From contig JAEWGO010000010.1 in assembly GCA_023388255.1 (NCBI GenBank), forward strand, positions 1 to 64,000: 64,000 bases of DNA, written 5' to 3'. The stretch comes from Pseudomonadota bacterium. GTDB taxonomy: Bacteria; Pseudomonadota; Gammaproteobacteria; Xanthomonadales; Rhodanobacteraceae. A program made the translations under genes and the position numbers. This document shows, piece after piece, positions 1 through 8,850 of this stretch. How positions within the stretch are numbered: the first letter of the stretch is position 1; every line of letters starts with the position of its first letter. Below the pieces are notes generated by a model. It was given only the letters and a program-made list of their open reading frames with translations, did no database searches and was not told the DNA's origin.

Positions 1-1002
1 GCGCGCTCGCCGACGTTCACGTGGGCCGCGGATCCAGCGGCGGTCGGCTACACGATCGAGATCGCGACCGACAATGCCTTCACCACGATCGTCGCGACCG
101 GCACGCCGAGCGCCGCCACGTTCACGCCGACCACGCCGCTGCAGCCGATGACCACGTACTACTGGCGCGTCAAGGCGAACAGCCCGTGCGGCAACAGCGC
201 GTCGTCGTCGACGTTCACGTTCACCACCGGCGTGACCTTCCCCGAGCCGTATTGCGCAGTCTCGTTCCCGAGCAACGTCGAGCCGATCACGCGCGTCAAG
301 TTCACCGGCATCGACAACCCCAGTTCGGCCACGGTCGGTGGCACGCCGGCGCTTGAGGATTTCCTCGGCGTCGCCGGCGGCGCGGTCATGCCCGGCAGCA
401 CGTACGCGATGACCGTCGAAGGCAACACCGATGGCAACTACACCACGAAGGTGAAAGCCTTCATCGACTGGAACCACAACGGCACGTTCGACACCGGCGA
501 AGACGTCGTGATCGGCGATCTGATCAATTCGACCGGCGCCGATGGCAAGCAGGTGACGGCGAACATCGTGGTGCCGGCGGGCGCGCTGAGCGGATCGACA
601 CGCATGCGCGTGGTCAAGAAGTACAACACGGCGCCGACCGCGTGCAATGCCGACGGCTACGGCCAGGCCGAGGACTACACGCTGACGGTCGGCTCGGGTG
701 GCTCGACGTACACCGTCGGCGGGACGGTCGGCGGCCTGGGCGGTACGGGCCTGGTGCTGACGTTGAATGGCAGCACCAACTTGCCGGTCGCTACCAATGG
801 TCCGTTCACGTTCGCCGGTGGCCTGCCGAGCGGCACGGCGTATGCGGTCACCATCGGCACGCAGCCGAGCGGCCAGACCTGCACCGTCGCCAATGGCAGC
901 GGCACGATCGGCGCCAGCAATGTCACGAACGTCGATGTGGCCTGCTCGACGACCATCGATGACCGCATCTTCAAGGATGGATTCGAGCTGGTCGTGCCGT
1001 AG
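1..1002 (+). CDS. Secreted GEVED-domain protein, C-terminal part (5' end outside window)
   Basis: The reading frame is open from the first base, so the true start lies upstream; 333 residues are visible. In order there is the end of a fibronectin-III-like module (about residues 1-78, with a TTYYWRV strand), a GEVED module (about 135-230; DWNHNGTFDTGED and GQAEDYTLTV are typical), and a Gly/Thr-rich module of about 80 residues beginning YTVGGTVGGL that resembles repeats of proteobacterial adhesin-like surface proteins. The chain ends in DDRIFKDGFELVVP, a motif also found in the protein at 52222-54054. Such proteins are normally exported and act outside the cell, often joined to a protease or binding domain; the N-terminal domain that would decide this is not visible. 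A strong terminator follows. The domain family is clear; the function is unknown. Confidence 0.8.
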   Translation, partial: ARSPTFTWAADPAAVGYTIEIATDNAFTTIVATGTPSAATFTPTTPLQPMTTYYWRVKANSPCGNSASSSTFTFTTGVTFPEPYCAVSFPSNVEPITRVKFTGIDNPSSATVGGTPALEDFLGVAGGAVMPGSTYAMTVEGNTDGNYTTKVKAFIDWNHNGTFDTGEDVVIGDLINSTGADGKQVTANIVVPAGALSGSTRMRVVKKYNTAPTACNADGYGQAEDYTLTVGSGGSTYTVGGTVGGLGGTGLVLTLNGSTNLPVATNGPFTFAGGLPSGTAYAVTIGTQPSGQTCTVANGSGTIGASNVTNVDVACSTTIDDRIFKDGFELVVP

Positions 1003-1052
1003 GCGATCCGGTCAGCGCAGGACGGCGTATTCGACGCCGTCCTGCTCATCGC

Positions 1053-1087
1053 ACGGCCCGTCGTTTCGGCGACGGGCCGTTTTTTTT
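1053..1087 (+). terminator. Rho-independent terminator after the GEVED protein gene
   Basis: An 11-bp perfect stem (1053-1063 with 1070-1080), a 6-nt loop and a run of T from 1080 to 1087. A second, smaller perfect hairpin (1021-1041) lies between it and the stop codon. Confidence 0.92.
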
Positions 1088-1133
1088 CGCAGCCCGCGAC
1101 GTGTAGCATGCGCGTCCGCTACGCGGATTGCCG

Positions 1134-2357
1134 ATGACTGCCGCCCTCACTCCCCGTCGCCGCCTGCTCGCACCGCTGCTCGCGGCGTTGGCGATGCTCG
1201 GCCCGTTTTCGATCGACACGATCTTTCCGGCCTTCGACGCGATCGCGCGCGATCTGCACGCGAGTCCGTTCGCGATGCAGCAGACGATCAGCGTCTACCT
1301 GATCGCATATGCGCTGATGTCGCTGCTGCATGGTCCGTTTTCGGATGCGCTCGGCCGGCGTCGCGTGATCCTCGTCAGCCTGATCGTGTTCGTGCTGGCA
1401 TCGATCGGTTGTGCGCTGTCCGGCTCGATCGAGGAGTTGTTGGCCTATCGAGCCCTGCAGGGCTTTTCCGCCGGAGCCGGCCAGATCGTCGGCCGCGCGA
1501 TCATCCGCGATTGCTTCGATGGCATCGAGGCGCAGAAACTGATGTCGACGGTGTCGATGATCTTCGGCATCGCGCCCGCCATCGCGCCGATCATCGGCGG
1601 CTGGGTCATCGCGTTCGCGCGCTGGCCGATGATCTTCTGGCTGCTTGCTGCGTTCACGCTGCTGCTGTGGCTGGCCTGTCTCGCATTGCTGCCGGAGACG
1701 CATCCGCACGAACGGCGCAACGTGCTGTCCGGGCGAGCGCTGCTCACGAACTACCGCAAGATCTTCGGCGACCGCGCGTTCTATCCGCTCGCGCTGGCCG
1801 GTTCGCTGAACTTCAATGCGTTGTGGATCTACATCTCGTCCGCGCCGGCGATCGTGCTCGGCCTGCTCCGCCTCGACGCGCAGCAGTTCGCATGGCTGTT
1901 CGTGCCGGCGATCAGCGGCCTGATGCTCGGCGCATTCCTTTCCGGTCGCCTCGCCGGACGGTTGAGCGCGGCCTCGACGGTGCGGCTCGGCTATATGATC
2001 ATGCTGGCCGCGGGCATCATCAATCTCGTCGTCGCATTCGCGTTGCCGGAACCGCGCGTGCCGTGGTCGGTGCTGCCGATCGGACTGCATGCGATCGGCA
2101 TCGGCATCAATTTCCCGACCTTGACCTTGCTGCTGCTCGACCGCTTCCCGCAGCACCGCGGCGCAGTGTCGTCGGTGCAGGCCTTCGTCAGCTTGGTCAT
2201 CAACGCGACGGTCGCCGGCGTGTTGTCGCCGCTGCTGTCCGGCAGCATGCGCTGGCTCGCGCTGGGTGCATTGTTGTCGACCGCGCTCGGCTTTGCCGCG
2301 TGGCAGGTCTACAGCGCGATGCAGCGGCGCGTGGCCGTTGCGCTCGATGTGGGGTAG
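1134..2357 (+). CDS. Bcr/CflA family multidrug efflux transporter (MFS)
   Basis: 407-residue major-facilitator protein of the Bcr/CflA (DHA1) type, predicted to sit in the inner membrane and export drugs or small metabolites in exchange for protons. Hydrophobic segments run along the whole length, consistent with 12 helices. The first contains PFSIDTIFPAF, close to the usual family start, and MFS motif A appears as GPFSDALGRRRV between helices 2 and 3. Length is normal for the family (about 400). I chose the ATG at 1134; a TTG two codons upstream is also open. There is no obvious Shine-Dalgarno sequence; a weak -10-like TAGCAT lies at 1104-1109. The gene stands alone, after a terminator and convergent with a small minus-strand gene. 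The substrate cannot be told from sequence. Confidence 0.9.
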   Translation: MTAALTPRRRLLAPLLAALAMLGPFSIDTIFPAFDAIARDLHASPFAMQQTISVYLIAYALMSLLHGPFSDALGRRRVILVSLIVFVLASIGCALSGSIEELLAYRALQGFSAGAGQIVGRAIIRDCFDGIEAQKLMSTVSMIFGIAPAIAPIIGGWVIAFARWPMIFWLLAAFTLLLWLACLALLPETHPHERRNVLSGRALLTNYRKIFGDRAFYPLALAGSLNFNALWIYISSAPAIVLGLLRLDAQQFAWLFVPAISGLMLGAFLSGRLAGRLSAASTVRLGYMIMLAAGIINLVVAFALPEPRVPWSVLPIGLHAIGIGINFPTLTLLLLDRFPQHRGAVSSVQAFVSLVINATVAGVLSPLLSGSMRWLALGALLSTALGFAAWQVYSAMQRRVAVALDVG

Positions 2358-2406
2358 AAGCCGCCGCATACCGCCATCGCAGGGACTTCGGCCTCGATAC
2401 GCGTCA

Positions 2407-2658
2407 TCAGGTCGCTGCTGGTGCGCTCGCCGCCGCACCGCCGAGGATCGAGCGCAGCACGGCGAAGACCTCCTCCTTGCTGCCGGTCACGCCGATCTGT
2501 GTTTCGCGCGGGAAATCGGTGCCGATGTTGACCGCATAGCCGGTGCCGAGGTCGTTGCCGTTCTCGTCGAAGCGTGCGTAGCTTTCGACTTTGCCGACGT
2601 AGGCGATGCGGCTGGCGTCGATGTAGCGGCCGTCGGGGAGTTTGATCCAGCGTTGCAT
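2407..2658 (-). CDS. Small conserved-looking protein of unknown function (83 aa)
   Basis: The reading frame from the ATG at 2658 gives a compact acidic protein starting MQRWIKLPDGRYIDASRIAY, with alternating hydrophobic residues (YIDASRIAYVGKV, GYAVNIG, EEVFAVLRSIL) that suggest a small beta-rich fold ending in a helix. Codon third positions are GC-rich as in neighbouring genes, unlike the longer upstream extension of the same frame, which looks non-coding. It lies 49 bp past the convergent transporter and downstream of the M2 peptidase on the same strand. I do not recognise a family. It could be cytoplasmic, as no signal peptide or membrane segment is visible. Confidence 0.6.
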   Translation of the reverse strand: MQRWIKLPDGRYIDASRIAYVGKVESYARFDENGNDLGTGYAVNIGTDFPRETQIGVTGSKEEVFAVLRSILGGAAASAPAAT

Positions 2659-2757
2659 GGCAGGGCCGGGAGTCGGGATGGAGGAATGGCGGAGTTTCGC
2701 CGATTTGCCGATTCCACGGAATGCTTGCCGCGAGCGACCGAGCGGGAGAATGGACAC

Positions 2758-2782
2758 GTCGCCCCGGCCTTCGCCGGGACGA
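2758..2782. repeat. REP-like palindrome, CCGGC-CTTC-GCCGG core
   Basis: Near-perfect hairpin: GTCG and a CCCGGC arm, CTTC loop, GCCGGG and CGAC. The same core recurs at 27247-27266 and 45881-45905, always between genes. Confidence 0.6.
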
Positions 2783-2848
2783 CGCGCTTGTTTTGGCGAA
2801 GCCGACCGCTTCAGAACGGCGGAATGCTGGGCATTCCATATCCCGTCT

Positions 2849-4783
2849 TCATTGCCAGCCGCACTCCTTGCCCTTGTTCTGCTGCTGCAACCATGCGTAC
2901 AGAGGCGCGAAGTAGTCCAGGATCGCGCTGGCATCCATCTCGTCCTTGCCGGTCAGCTCCTTCAGCGTCTGCTGCCAAGGCTGGCTGGCGCCGGTGCCGA
3001 GCATCTTCCAGAACTTCGCGCCGGCTTCCTTGTTGCCATAGATCGAGCACGTCGCCAGCGGGCCCTTGTGACCGGCCGCTTCGCACAATGAGCGGTAGAA
3101 CTGGAATTGCAGGATGTCGGCGAGGAAATAACGCATGTACGGCACGTTGGTCGGTACGTGGTTCTTCGCGCCGGGATCGAAATCGGCCGGCGTCGCTGCG
3201 ATCGGCGAGGACAGGCCCTGGTATTGGCGGCGCAATTTCCACCATGCGGCGTTGTACTGGTCCGGTGCGATCGAGCCGTCGAACACGCCCCAGCGCCATT
3301 TGTCGATCAACAGGCCGAACGGCAGGAACGCGACCTTCTCCAGCGCGAGCTTCATCTGCGCGTTCAGCGCCGCCTTGTCGTCGCTGCCGGCCTTGCCGGC
3401 GAGACCGATCCGCGCCAGGTACGCCGGCGTGATGTTGAGGCGGATCGTGTCGCCGATCGCCTCGTGGAAGCCGTCGTTCGCGCCGGCCTGGAAGATCGGC
3501 GCGATGTCCTTGTAGGCCAGGTAGTAATAGATGTGGCCCATCTCGTGGTAGATCGTGTACTGGTCTTCCTCGGTCGGCTGGATGCACATCTTGATGCGCA
3601 TGTCGGTGCTGCCGAGGTCCATCGGCCATGCGCTCGCGTGGCACAGCGCATCGCGGTCGCGCGGGCGCAACAGCATCGACGTCTCGTAGAACGAAGCCGG
3701 CAGCGGCGGGAAGCCGATCGAGGTGTAGAAATCCTCCGAGCGCTTGACCATCGCCTTCGCGCTGGCGAGATCGGCATCGTGTTCGAGAGCGGCGAGGTCG
3801 AGCGGCGCCGGCGTGCCCTTGAAGTTCTTGTGCAGGTCGTCGTAAGCAGCCTTGCGTTGCGCGGCGAGGCGCGCGTCCACGTCGAGGTTGCCGACGCCCG
3901 GATACGGTTGCAGCAGCGGATACAGGTTGGCCCAGTCCTGCGCCCACATGTTGCCGGTGATATGAGCCGGAATCGTGCCGTCCTTCGGCATCCTGTCGCC
4001 GTATTCCTGCGCGAGCTTGTTGCGCGTGTAGCACTGCAACTGGCCGTACAACGGTTGCACCTGCTTCCACAGGCGATCGGTCTCTTTTGCGAAATCCGCC
4101 GGCGCCATGTCGTAGCCGGAGCGCCACATCGTGCCGACGTTGTCGTAGCCGAGGTCGTGCGCGCCTTCGTTGAGCAACTGCGCGAAACGCTGATAGTCCT
4201 TCAGCATGCCGCGGCCGACCCGGTGCCAGCCCGCCCAGGCGTCGAGCGCGTGGTTCCAGTCGCGATCGGTCGCCAGCGTGTTCGAAAGCTGGGTCAGGTT
4301 GCGGCAGGTCGCCGGATCGTTCGCGTTGGTGCAGAACTTGCCTGCGCCGTACGCGGCAGTGAGCTTGGACGCCAGCGTGGTCAGTTCGGTCAGATGCGCC
4401 GGGTCTTTTGGTGCCGGCATCGCGGTCTGCAGCTTGAGCAGATCGAGCGCGCGCTGGTCGCCGGCAGTGATGCCGTTGACGTGTTCGAACGGACGGGCTT
4501 GTTCGATTTCGTCAGACAACCACTGCAGCCAGCGTTCGTTCGCGCGTGCGGTGAGCATCTCGGTGTCGCCGGTGATGTAGGTCTCGGCGACCCATTCGGC
4601 CGCGTTCGGCTCGACGTAGCGAGCCTTGTAGTCGGCGTTCATCTTCTCGACGAAGGTGTGCGCGTCGGCTGCGGATGGTGCCTTGGTGGTCATGTGTTTC
4701 GCCGGCGCGGCGGCCAGCGGGACACAAGCCAGCGCCAGCGCCGATGCAACGGCAAGAACCAGCGGCAACGAAGTCGGTTTCAT
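2849..4783 (-). CDS. M2 family metallopeptidase (angiotensin-converting-enzyme-like dipeptidyl carboxypeptidase)
   Basis: 644-residue exported zinc peptidase of family M2, which removes C-terminal dipeptides from oligopeptides. The start is the ATG at 4783, preceded by GGGGAG at good spacing; a TTG five codons upstream is less likely. Residues 1 to about 25 form a signal peptide (hydrophobic LPLVLAVASALALA ending in AAA), so the enzyme should be periplasmic or a released enzyme. The zinc motif HEMGH is at residues 413-417, followed by GFHEAIGD carrying the third zinc ligand. Length and the helical N-terminal half match bacterial ACE homologues (about 600-670). It is divergent from the winged-helix/PD40 regulator at 5071, with a 287-bp region holding two palindromes, so local regulation is plausible but not shown. 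Confidence 0.93.
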   Translation of the reverse strand: MKPTSLPLVLAVASALALACVPLAAAPAKHMTTKAPSAADAHTFVEKMNADYKARYVEPNAAEWVAETYITGDTEMLTARANERWLQWLSDEIEQARPFEHVNGITAGDQRALDLLKLQTAMPAPKDPAHLTELTTLASKLTAAYGAGKFCTNANDPATCRNLTQLSNTLATDRDWNHALDAWAGWHRVGRGMLKDYQRFAQLLNEGAHDLGYDNVGTMWRSGYDMAPADFAKETDRLWKQVQPLYGQLQCYTRNKLAQEYGDRMPKDGTIPAHITGNMWAQDWANLYPLLQPYPGVGNLDVDARLAAQRKAAYDDLHKNFKGTPAPLDLAALEHDADLASAKAMVKRSEDFYTSIGFPPLPASFYETSMLLRPRDRDALCHASAWPMDLGSTDMRIKMCIQPTEEDQYTIYHEMGHIYYYLAYKDIAPIFQAGANDGFHEAIGDTIRLNITPAYLARIGLAGKAGSDDKAALNAQMKLALEKVAFLPFGLLIDKWRWGVFDGSIAPDQYNAAWWKLRRQYQGLSSPIAATPADFDPGAKNHVPTNVPYMRYFLADILQFQFYRSLCEAAGHKGPLATCSIYGNKEAGAKFWKMLGTGASQPWQQTLKELTGKDEMDASAILDYFAPLYAWLQQQNKGKECGWQ

Positions 4784-4938
4784 GCGCGAACTCCCCAACG
4801 GGTGAAAAGCGCGAGGCTAGTGGTGGTGTCTGCGCGGTGCAAGGCAGCGTGCCGCATCGTCGCTTCAGCGCACATGTCCGTCGTTTCGGCGCGCAAACGC
4901 GTTTCGACCGATGCGCGACGTGCGCGTTCGCGGCAGTC

Positions 4939-4960
4939 TTGCCATGCACAAGAATGGCAA
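4939..4960. promoter_or_regulatory. Inverted repeat in the divergent M2 peptidase/regulator region
   Basis: TTGCCAT (4939-4945) and ATGGCAA (4954-4960) form a perfect 7-bp inverted repeat with an 8-nt spacer, midway between the two divergent starts. Operator role is inferred only from position and symmetry. Confidence 0.4.
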
Positions 4961-5019
4961 CCTGGATGCAGCGCGAATTGCGACGCCTGAACGTCGCGAC
5001 GCATCGCGGGTTGAACGGT

Positions 5020-5039
5020 CGGCGCGGATATCCGCGCCG
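5020..5039. promoter_or_regulatory. 20-bp perfect palindrome upstream of the winged-helix/PD40 regulator
   Basis: CGGCGCGGATATCCGCGCCG is fully self-complementary with no spacer and ends 31 bp before the ATG at 5071. It could be an operator, perhaps autoregulatory, or a chance GC-rich palindrome. It has no T tract, so it is not a simple terminator. Confidence 0.45.
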
Positions 5040-5070
5040 TGATTCCCGCAGGTCACAAGCGATCCCGTCC

Positions 5071-7266
5071 ATGCTGCTCAATCCGGAAGGCCTCGACGCC
5101 GCAACCGTTGCGTACAGCACGCCCGCTCCGCGACGTTTCCTCGCTGTCGGCGAACACGTGATCGAAATAGACACGCTGCGCGTCGCGACCAAGCCGGACG
5201 CATCGCGCCTGACCCCCAAGAGCATGGCCGTGCTGCTGCATCTGGTCGACAACGCCGGTCGCACCATGAGTCGCGACGCGCTGCTTGACGAAGTCTGGAA
5301 GGGCACTTGCCCGACGCCCGACGTGCTCACCCAGGCGATTGCCGACTTGCGCCGCGTGCTCGGCGACGATGTGCAGGCGCCGCGCTACATCGAAACCTTG
5401 CCGCGTCTTGGCTATCGCCTCGTTGCGTCCGCGCGCTTTCTCGATGCATTGCCACGTGCGAGCACGCCGGCGAGCATGCCGGTTCGTTCGCACGAGGTGG
5501 CCCCGGCGCGCATCGGCAACCCCGGTCCGCGCGGGCTTGCCGCCATGGTCGCCGTCGGCGTGCTTTGCACCGGCATGATCTTGCTGGCATACCTGCGCCC
5601 TTCCGCGTCGGCACCGTCCGCGCCACTCTGGCAAGTCACGTCGCAGCGGGCGATCACATCCGATCCGGGACCGGAAAGCTATCCGCGCATCTCGCCCGAT
5701 GGAACGCGCGTGGCGTATTCGGTCGGCAACGCACAAATGCACGACATGCGCATCGTGCAGCGCTCGCTTGCATCGCCGCGCGCCACGCGGCTGACCGAGG
5801 CGAGCGTCGGTGACGAGTTCTTTCCGGTGTGGTCGCCCGACGGCGCGATGCTCGCGTTCTCGCGCTACGCGGAAGGGCAATGCGGCCTGTTCGTCGCGCC
5901 CGCGATCGGCGGCAGCGAACGGCGCGTCGCCGCGTGTTCAGGCGAAGCACTCAACTACATCGGATGGTCGCCGGATGCGAAGCGTCTGCTGACCACCACG
6001 CCATCCGCGGCGGATCGTGCCGACGCGGCGATCGCGCTGTTGCCGATCGACGACGGCGGGGCCGAACGGATCGCCTACGAACATGCGGCGACCGACATCG
6101 ATCTGGATGCGCGCTATTCGCCGGATGGCCGGAAGATCGCATTCCGGCGCGGCGCGAATCCCTATAGCGATTTGTTCGTGATGGAAGCGGGCGGGGGAGC
6201 GGTGCACCGCCTGACGCATTTGGGCACGCGCATTCGCGGATACGACTGGACGCGCGACGGCAGCGCGCTGGTGTTCTCGTCCGGACATGATGGCGAGCAG
6301 GCGCTCTACACGGTGTCGATCGACAATGGCCGCATCGACGCGCTCGACGTGCAGCCAGCCGAGTTCCCGAGCGCGGCACGCCACGCCGATACCCTCGTCT
6401 ACGAGATCCCGCGCCTGCGAACGCAGCTTGCCGAGGTCACGTTCGATGGCGATGACAAAGTCGGCCGCGATGTGGTCGCTTCCACCGGCAGCGATGGCGC
6501 GCCGGCGCTTTCACCGGTCGACGACCGCATCGCGTTCGTGTCCGATCGCGGCGGCGCCCAACAGGTGTGGCTGCACGATCCGGTGTCCGGCGAAACCGCC
6601 GCCGTGACGGATGCGGCCGAACCCACGCTGCGCTTTCCGGCATGGCGCGCGGATGGCGCGCGCCTGCTCGTCGTCGCGCGTGGCGCGAACTCCGGCAGCT
6701 TGATCGAGATCGATCTCGCGACGCGCACGCGTCGCACGCTCACCGCGGTCGGCGACGACGTTCAATATGGCGTCTATGCCGGCACGCCCGACCGCTACGT
6801 CGCCGTCGTGGGCGATCGCGAGCTGATCGAATTCGGAAGTCGTGACGGCCGCATCGTGGATCGCCGCGTACTCGCACGCGGCGTTGCACGGATCGATCGC
6901 GATCCCGCGACGGGCGCGGTGTATTTCACGCGTGTCGCCGAAACCGCCTTGTTCCGCATCGATGCACAAACGGGTGCCGAAAGCGTAGTCACGCGCGCGA
7001 TCACCTCGGTAGCGCGCGATGGCTGGCACGTGCTCGGCGGCCAGGTATTCCAGCTCACATCGGCCGTCAGCGGCCTCGTCGAATTGCGCCGCTATGACCC
7101 CGCCGACGGCAGCGAGCGCCGCATCGGGTCGATTTCCGGCTGGCTCGGCGATCTGGAATTCAGTGTCGCGCGCGACCGGCGTCATGCCGTCATCGTCCGC
7201 ACTGCTGCGCTCGATGCCGATGTCGGCGTGCTGACCTTGCGCCGCAATGGCGTCGGAGATCGTTGA
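5071..7266 (+). CDS. Membrane-anchored winged-helix transcriptional regulator with TolB/PD40 beta-propeller sensor
   Basis: 731-residue protein of the CadC/ToxR-like layout. About residues 25-118 are an OmpR-type winged helix (LTPKSMAVLLHLV, DALLDEVW and the wing TLPRLGYRLV). A single membrane helix lies near 158-180 (GLAAMVAVGVLCTGMILLAYL). The rest is a periplasmic WD40-like/TolB propeller with repeated YPRISPDGTRVAYS, FFPVWSPDGAMLAFS and YSPDGRKIAFR blades. The N-terminal domain should bind DNA while the propeller senses something in the periplasm; the ligand is unknown. The ATG at 5071 was chosen because the frame becomes winged-helix-like only after it and the upstream extension looks non-coding; there is no clear Shine-Dalgarno sequence. 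Divergent from the M2 peptidase, which it may regulate. Confidence 0.88.
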   Translation: MLLNPEGLDAATVAYSTPAPRRFLAVGEHVIEIDTLRVATKPDASRLTPKSMAVLLHLVDNAGRTMSRDALLDEVWKGTCPTPDVLTQAIADLRRVLGDDVQAPRYIETLPRLGYRLVASARFLDALPRASTPASMPVRSHEVAPARIGNPGPRGLAAMVAVGVLCTGMILLAYLRPSASAPSAPLWQVTSQRAITSDPGPESYPRISPDGTRVAYSVGNAQMHDMRIVQRSLASPRATRLTEASVGDEFFPVWSPDGAMLAFSRYAEGQCGLFVAPAIGGSERRVAACSGEALNYIGWSPDAKRLLTTTPSAADRADAAIALLPIDDGGAERIAYEHAATDIDLDARYSPDGRKIAFRRGANPYSDLFVMEAGGGAVHRLTHLGTRIRGYDWTRDGSALVFSSGHDGEQALYTVSIDNGRIDALDVQPAEFPSAARHADTLVYEIPRLRTQLAEVTFDGDDKVGRDVVASTGSDGAPALSPVDDRIAFVSDRGGAQQVWLHDPVSGETAAVTDAAEPTLRFPAWRADGARLLVVARGANSGSLIEIDLATRTRRTLTAVGDDVQYGVYAGTPDRYVAVVGDRELIEFGSRDGRIVDRRVLARGVARIDRDPATGAVYFTRVAETALFRIDAQTGAESVVTRAITSVARDGWHVLGGQVFQLTSAVSGLVELRRYDPADGSERRIGSISGWLGDLEFSVARDRRHAVIVRTAALDADVGVLTLRRNGVGDR

Positions 7267-7779
7267 ACACGCCGCCAGATCACGGGGCGTCCGGATCTTC
7301 CGCAGACATTCATTTCCCGCTCCTGCGAACCAGCAGCAACCCGAGCGTTCTGCAATCAGCCCCGCGAAGCCGTTGGCCCTGGTATCGAAGGGTGGTCAGC
7401 ACGACGGTGCGCCTCCCTCTCTGCTTCGGGCCTTCTTGCTCAATCGACGCCCCCGTACGAGGGGCGTGGTAGTGCGCTGAAGCGGCGCCACAGGTTGAAG
7501 GTCGGTCTCCCGATACGCGACATGGCGATCACGGCACCGCAAGTCGGAATTCATTCCGGCGCGACGCATCGCGGCATCGCCGCCCGCAAGAGCCACCTCG
7601 ACGTCGGAGCATTGCGAGGGGCAGAGCCACCAGGCGCAGCGACGAGGCGTGCGTATTGCGCGATGTTCGGAATGACTTCGTCGCCATCATGAGTATTTCG
7701 GAAATTGTTCGCCGGATCTTCCTGATTGGGCATGCGCTGGATCGCGAGCATGCGGCCGTTCCCGCAACGGTGAAGATCC
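7267..7779. other. 513-bp intergenic region with no supported gene
   Basis: Open frames here are short and have non-coding codon use. A small inverted repeat (ACGCCCC at 7447-7453 and GGGGCGT at 7461-7467) lies 180 bp after the regulator gene but lacks a T tract. Fragments such as TCATTCCGGCGCGACGCATCGC (from about 7552) and GCGCGATGTTCGGAATGAC (to about 7677) look like decayed arms of a dispersed intergenic repeat. Confidence 0.5.
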
Positions 7780-8655
7780 ATGCAAATCCAGTTCGAGCAG
7801 ATGGCGAATGGCGGACGGTTGGAGTGCGCCGCCGATGAAAACGGTTCCGTTGACGATGTCTTGCGCGTGGTACTCGGCCGAGGCCGCGGTTGCGTGCTGC
7901 ACGGCGTCGCACCGGCGACGACGTTGCTGTTGCCGCTGCGCGGTCGCGTGCAGGTTTCCGAGGGCGATGGCGCGCGCACGTTGACGGCAGGCGAGTTGCT
8001 GGTGGTGGAGACGGGCCAGCGCGTCCAGGCGATCGGTCGCGGCAATGCATTGTGGATCGCATTGCTCGCGCCCGCGGCTGCATGGACACGCTTGCTCGGC
8101 GATGCGCAAGGATTGCCGCTGCTTCCGGCGACACATGCCGCCGATCGCGTGCTGCGTCGCGCGGCGATCCGTCTCGCGCGGGTGGCGGCGAGCGTCGAAG
8201 CGCGCGGAAGTTCCGCTGCGCTGAGTGCCGCTGCGGCATTTGCTGCTGCGGTGGCCGATCTGCAGACGCGCTTCGAGGCGCTCATCGACCGCTGTGCCGG
8301 CCGCACGCTGGCGCAGCGCCGCAACGTGTTCCTGCGCCTGCAGCGTGTGCGCAACCTGATGGAGTCGAGCTGTCATCTCGACATGGATATCGCCGACTTC
8401 GCGCGCATGGCGAGCTATTCGCCCTGTCATTTCATCCGCGCATTCAGTTCCGTCTATGGCGAGACGCCGCATGCGGTGCTGGTCGAGCAGCGCCTCGGCC
8501 GGGCGCGCCGACTGATCGACGACAGCGCGCTCGCGATCACCGAAGTCGCGCGTGCCAGCGGCTTCGAGAACCGTTGTGCGTTCGCCCGATCGTTCAAGCG
8601 CCGCTTCGGCGTGACCGCCAGCGACCTGCGCGTGGCGCGTCGCGCGGCGGCTTGA
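7780..8655 (+). CDS. AraC family transcriptional regulator
   Basis: 291-residue regulator. The N-terminal half (about 1-140) has a cupin-like pattern of short beta strands (TTLLLPLRGRVQVSEG, LTAGELLVVETGQRV), the expected effector-binding domain. The C-terminal 100 residues hold the two AraC helix-turn-helix units: one around MDIADFARMASYSPCHFIRAF, the second around ITEVARASGFENRCAFARSF followed by KRRFGVTASDLR. The domain order is that of AraC/XylS regulators. ATG 7780 is the first in-frame start after non-coding sequence; ATG 7801 is an alternative. It lies 195 bp upstream of a TonB-dependent receptor on the same strand, so it may control that gene. The effector is unknown. Confidence 0.9.
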   Translation: MQIQFEQMANGGRLECAADENGSVDDVLRVVLGRGRGCVLHGVAPATTLLLPLRGRVQVSEGDGARTLTAGELLVVETGQRVQAIGRGNALWIALLAPAAAWTRLLGDAQGLPLLPATHAADRVLRRAAIRLARVAASVEARGSSAALSAAAAFAAAVADLQTRFEALIDRCAGRTLAQRRNVFLRLQRVRNLMESSCHLDMDIADFARMASYSPCHFIRAFSSVYGETPHAVLVEQRLGRARRLIDDSALAITEVARASGFENRCAFARSFKRRFGVTASDLRVARRAAA

Positions 8656-8850
8656 GCAACACGACATCGTCGGTCCGAGCCGATGACGGACGCTGCCGAC
8701 GGGGTCACCCACGTCGGTCTTCATCAATTTTTGCAACCGCTCCTGCAAGGACAGGCCAAGGCTGGCCTTTCACGTTTTCCTAATGTTTCAGCAAGGCCGT
8801 TGCGACGGCTGGATGGCTCACCACCCCGAGAAGAATGGGAGAAGAACGAC

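Noticed and set aside
3107..4990. 627-codon plus-strand frame over the M2 peptidase
   Set aside because: No domain, and the opposite strand encodes a peptidase with intact HEMGH motif and signal peptide.
7551..7750. Small minus-strand gene (frame with MPNQEDPANNFRNTHDGDEVIPN)
   Set aside because: No start signal, and the last part reads through repeat-like sequence; not supported as a gene.
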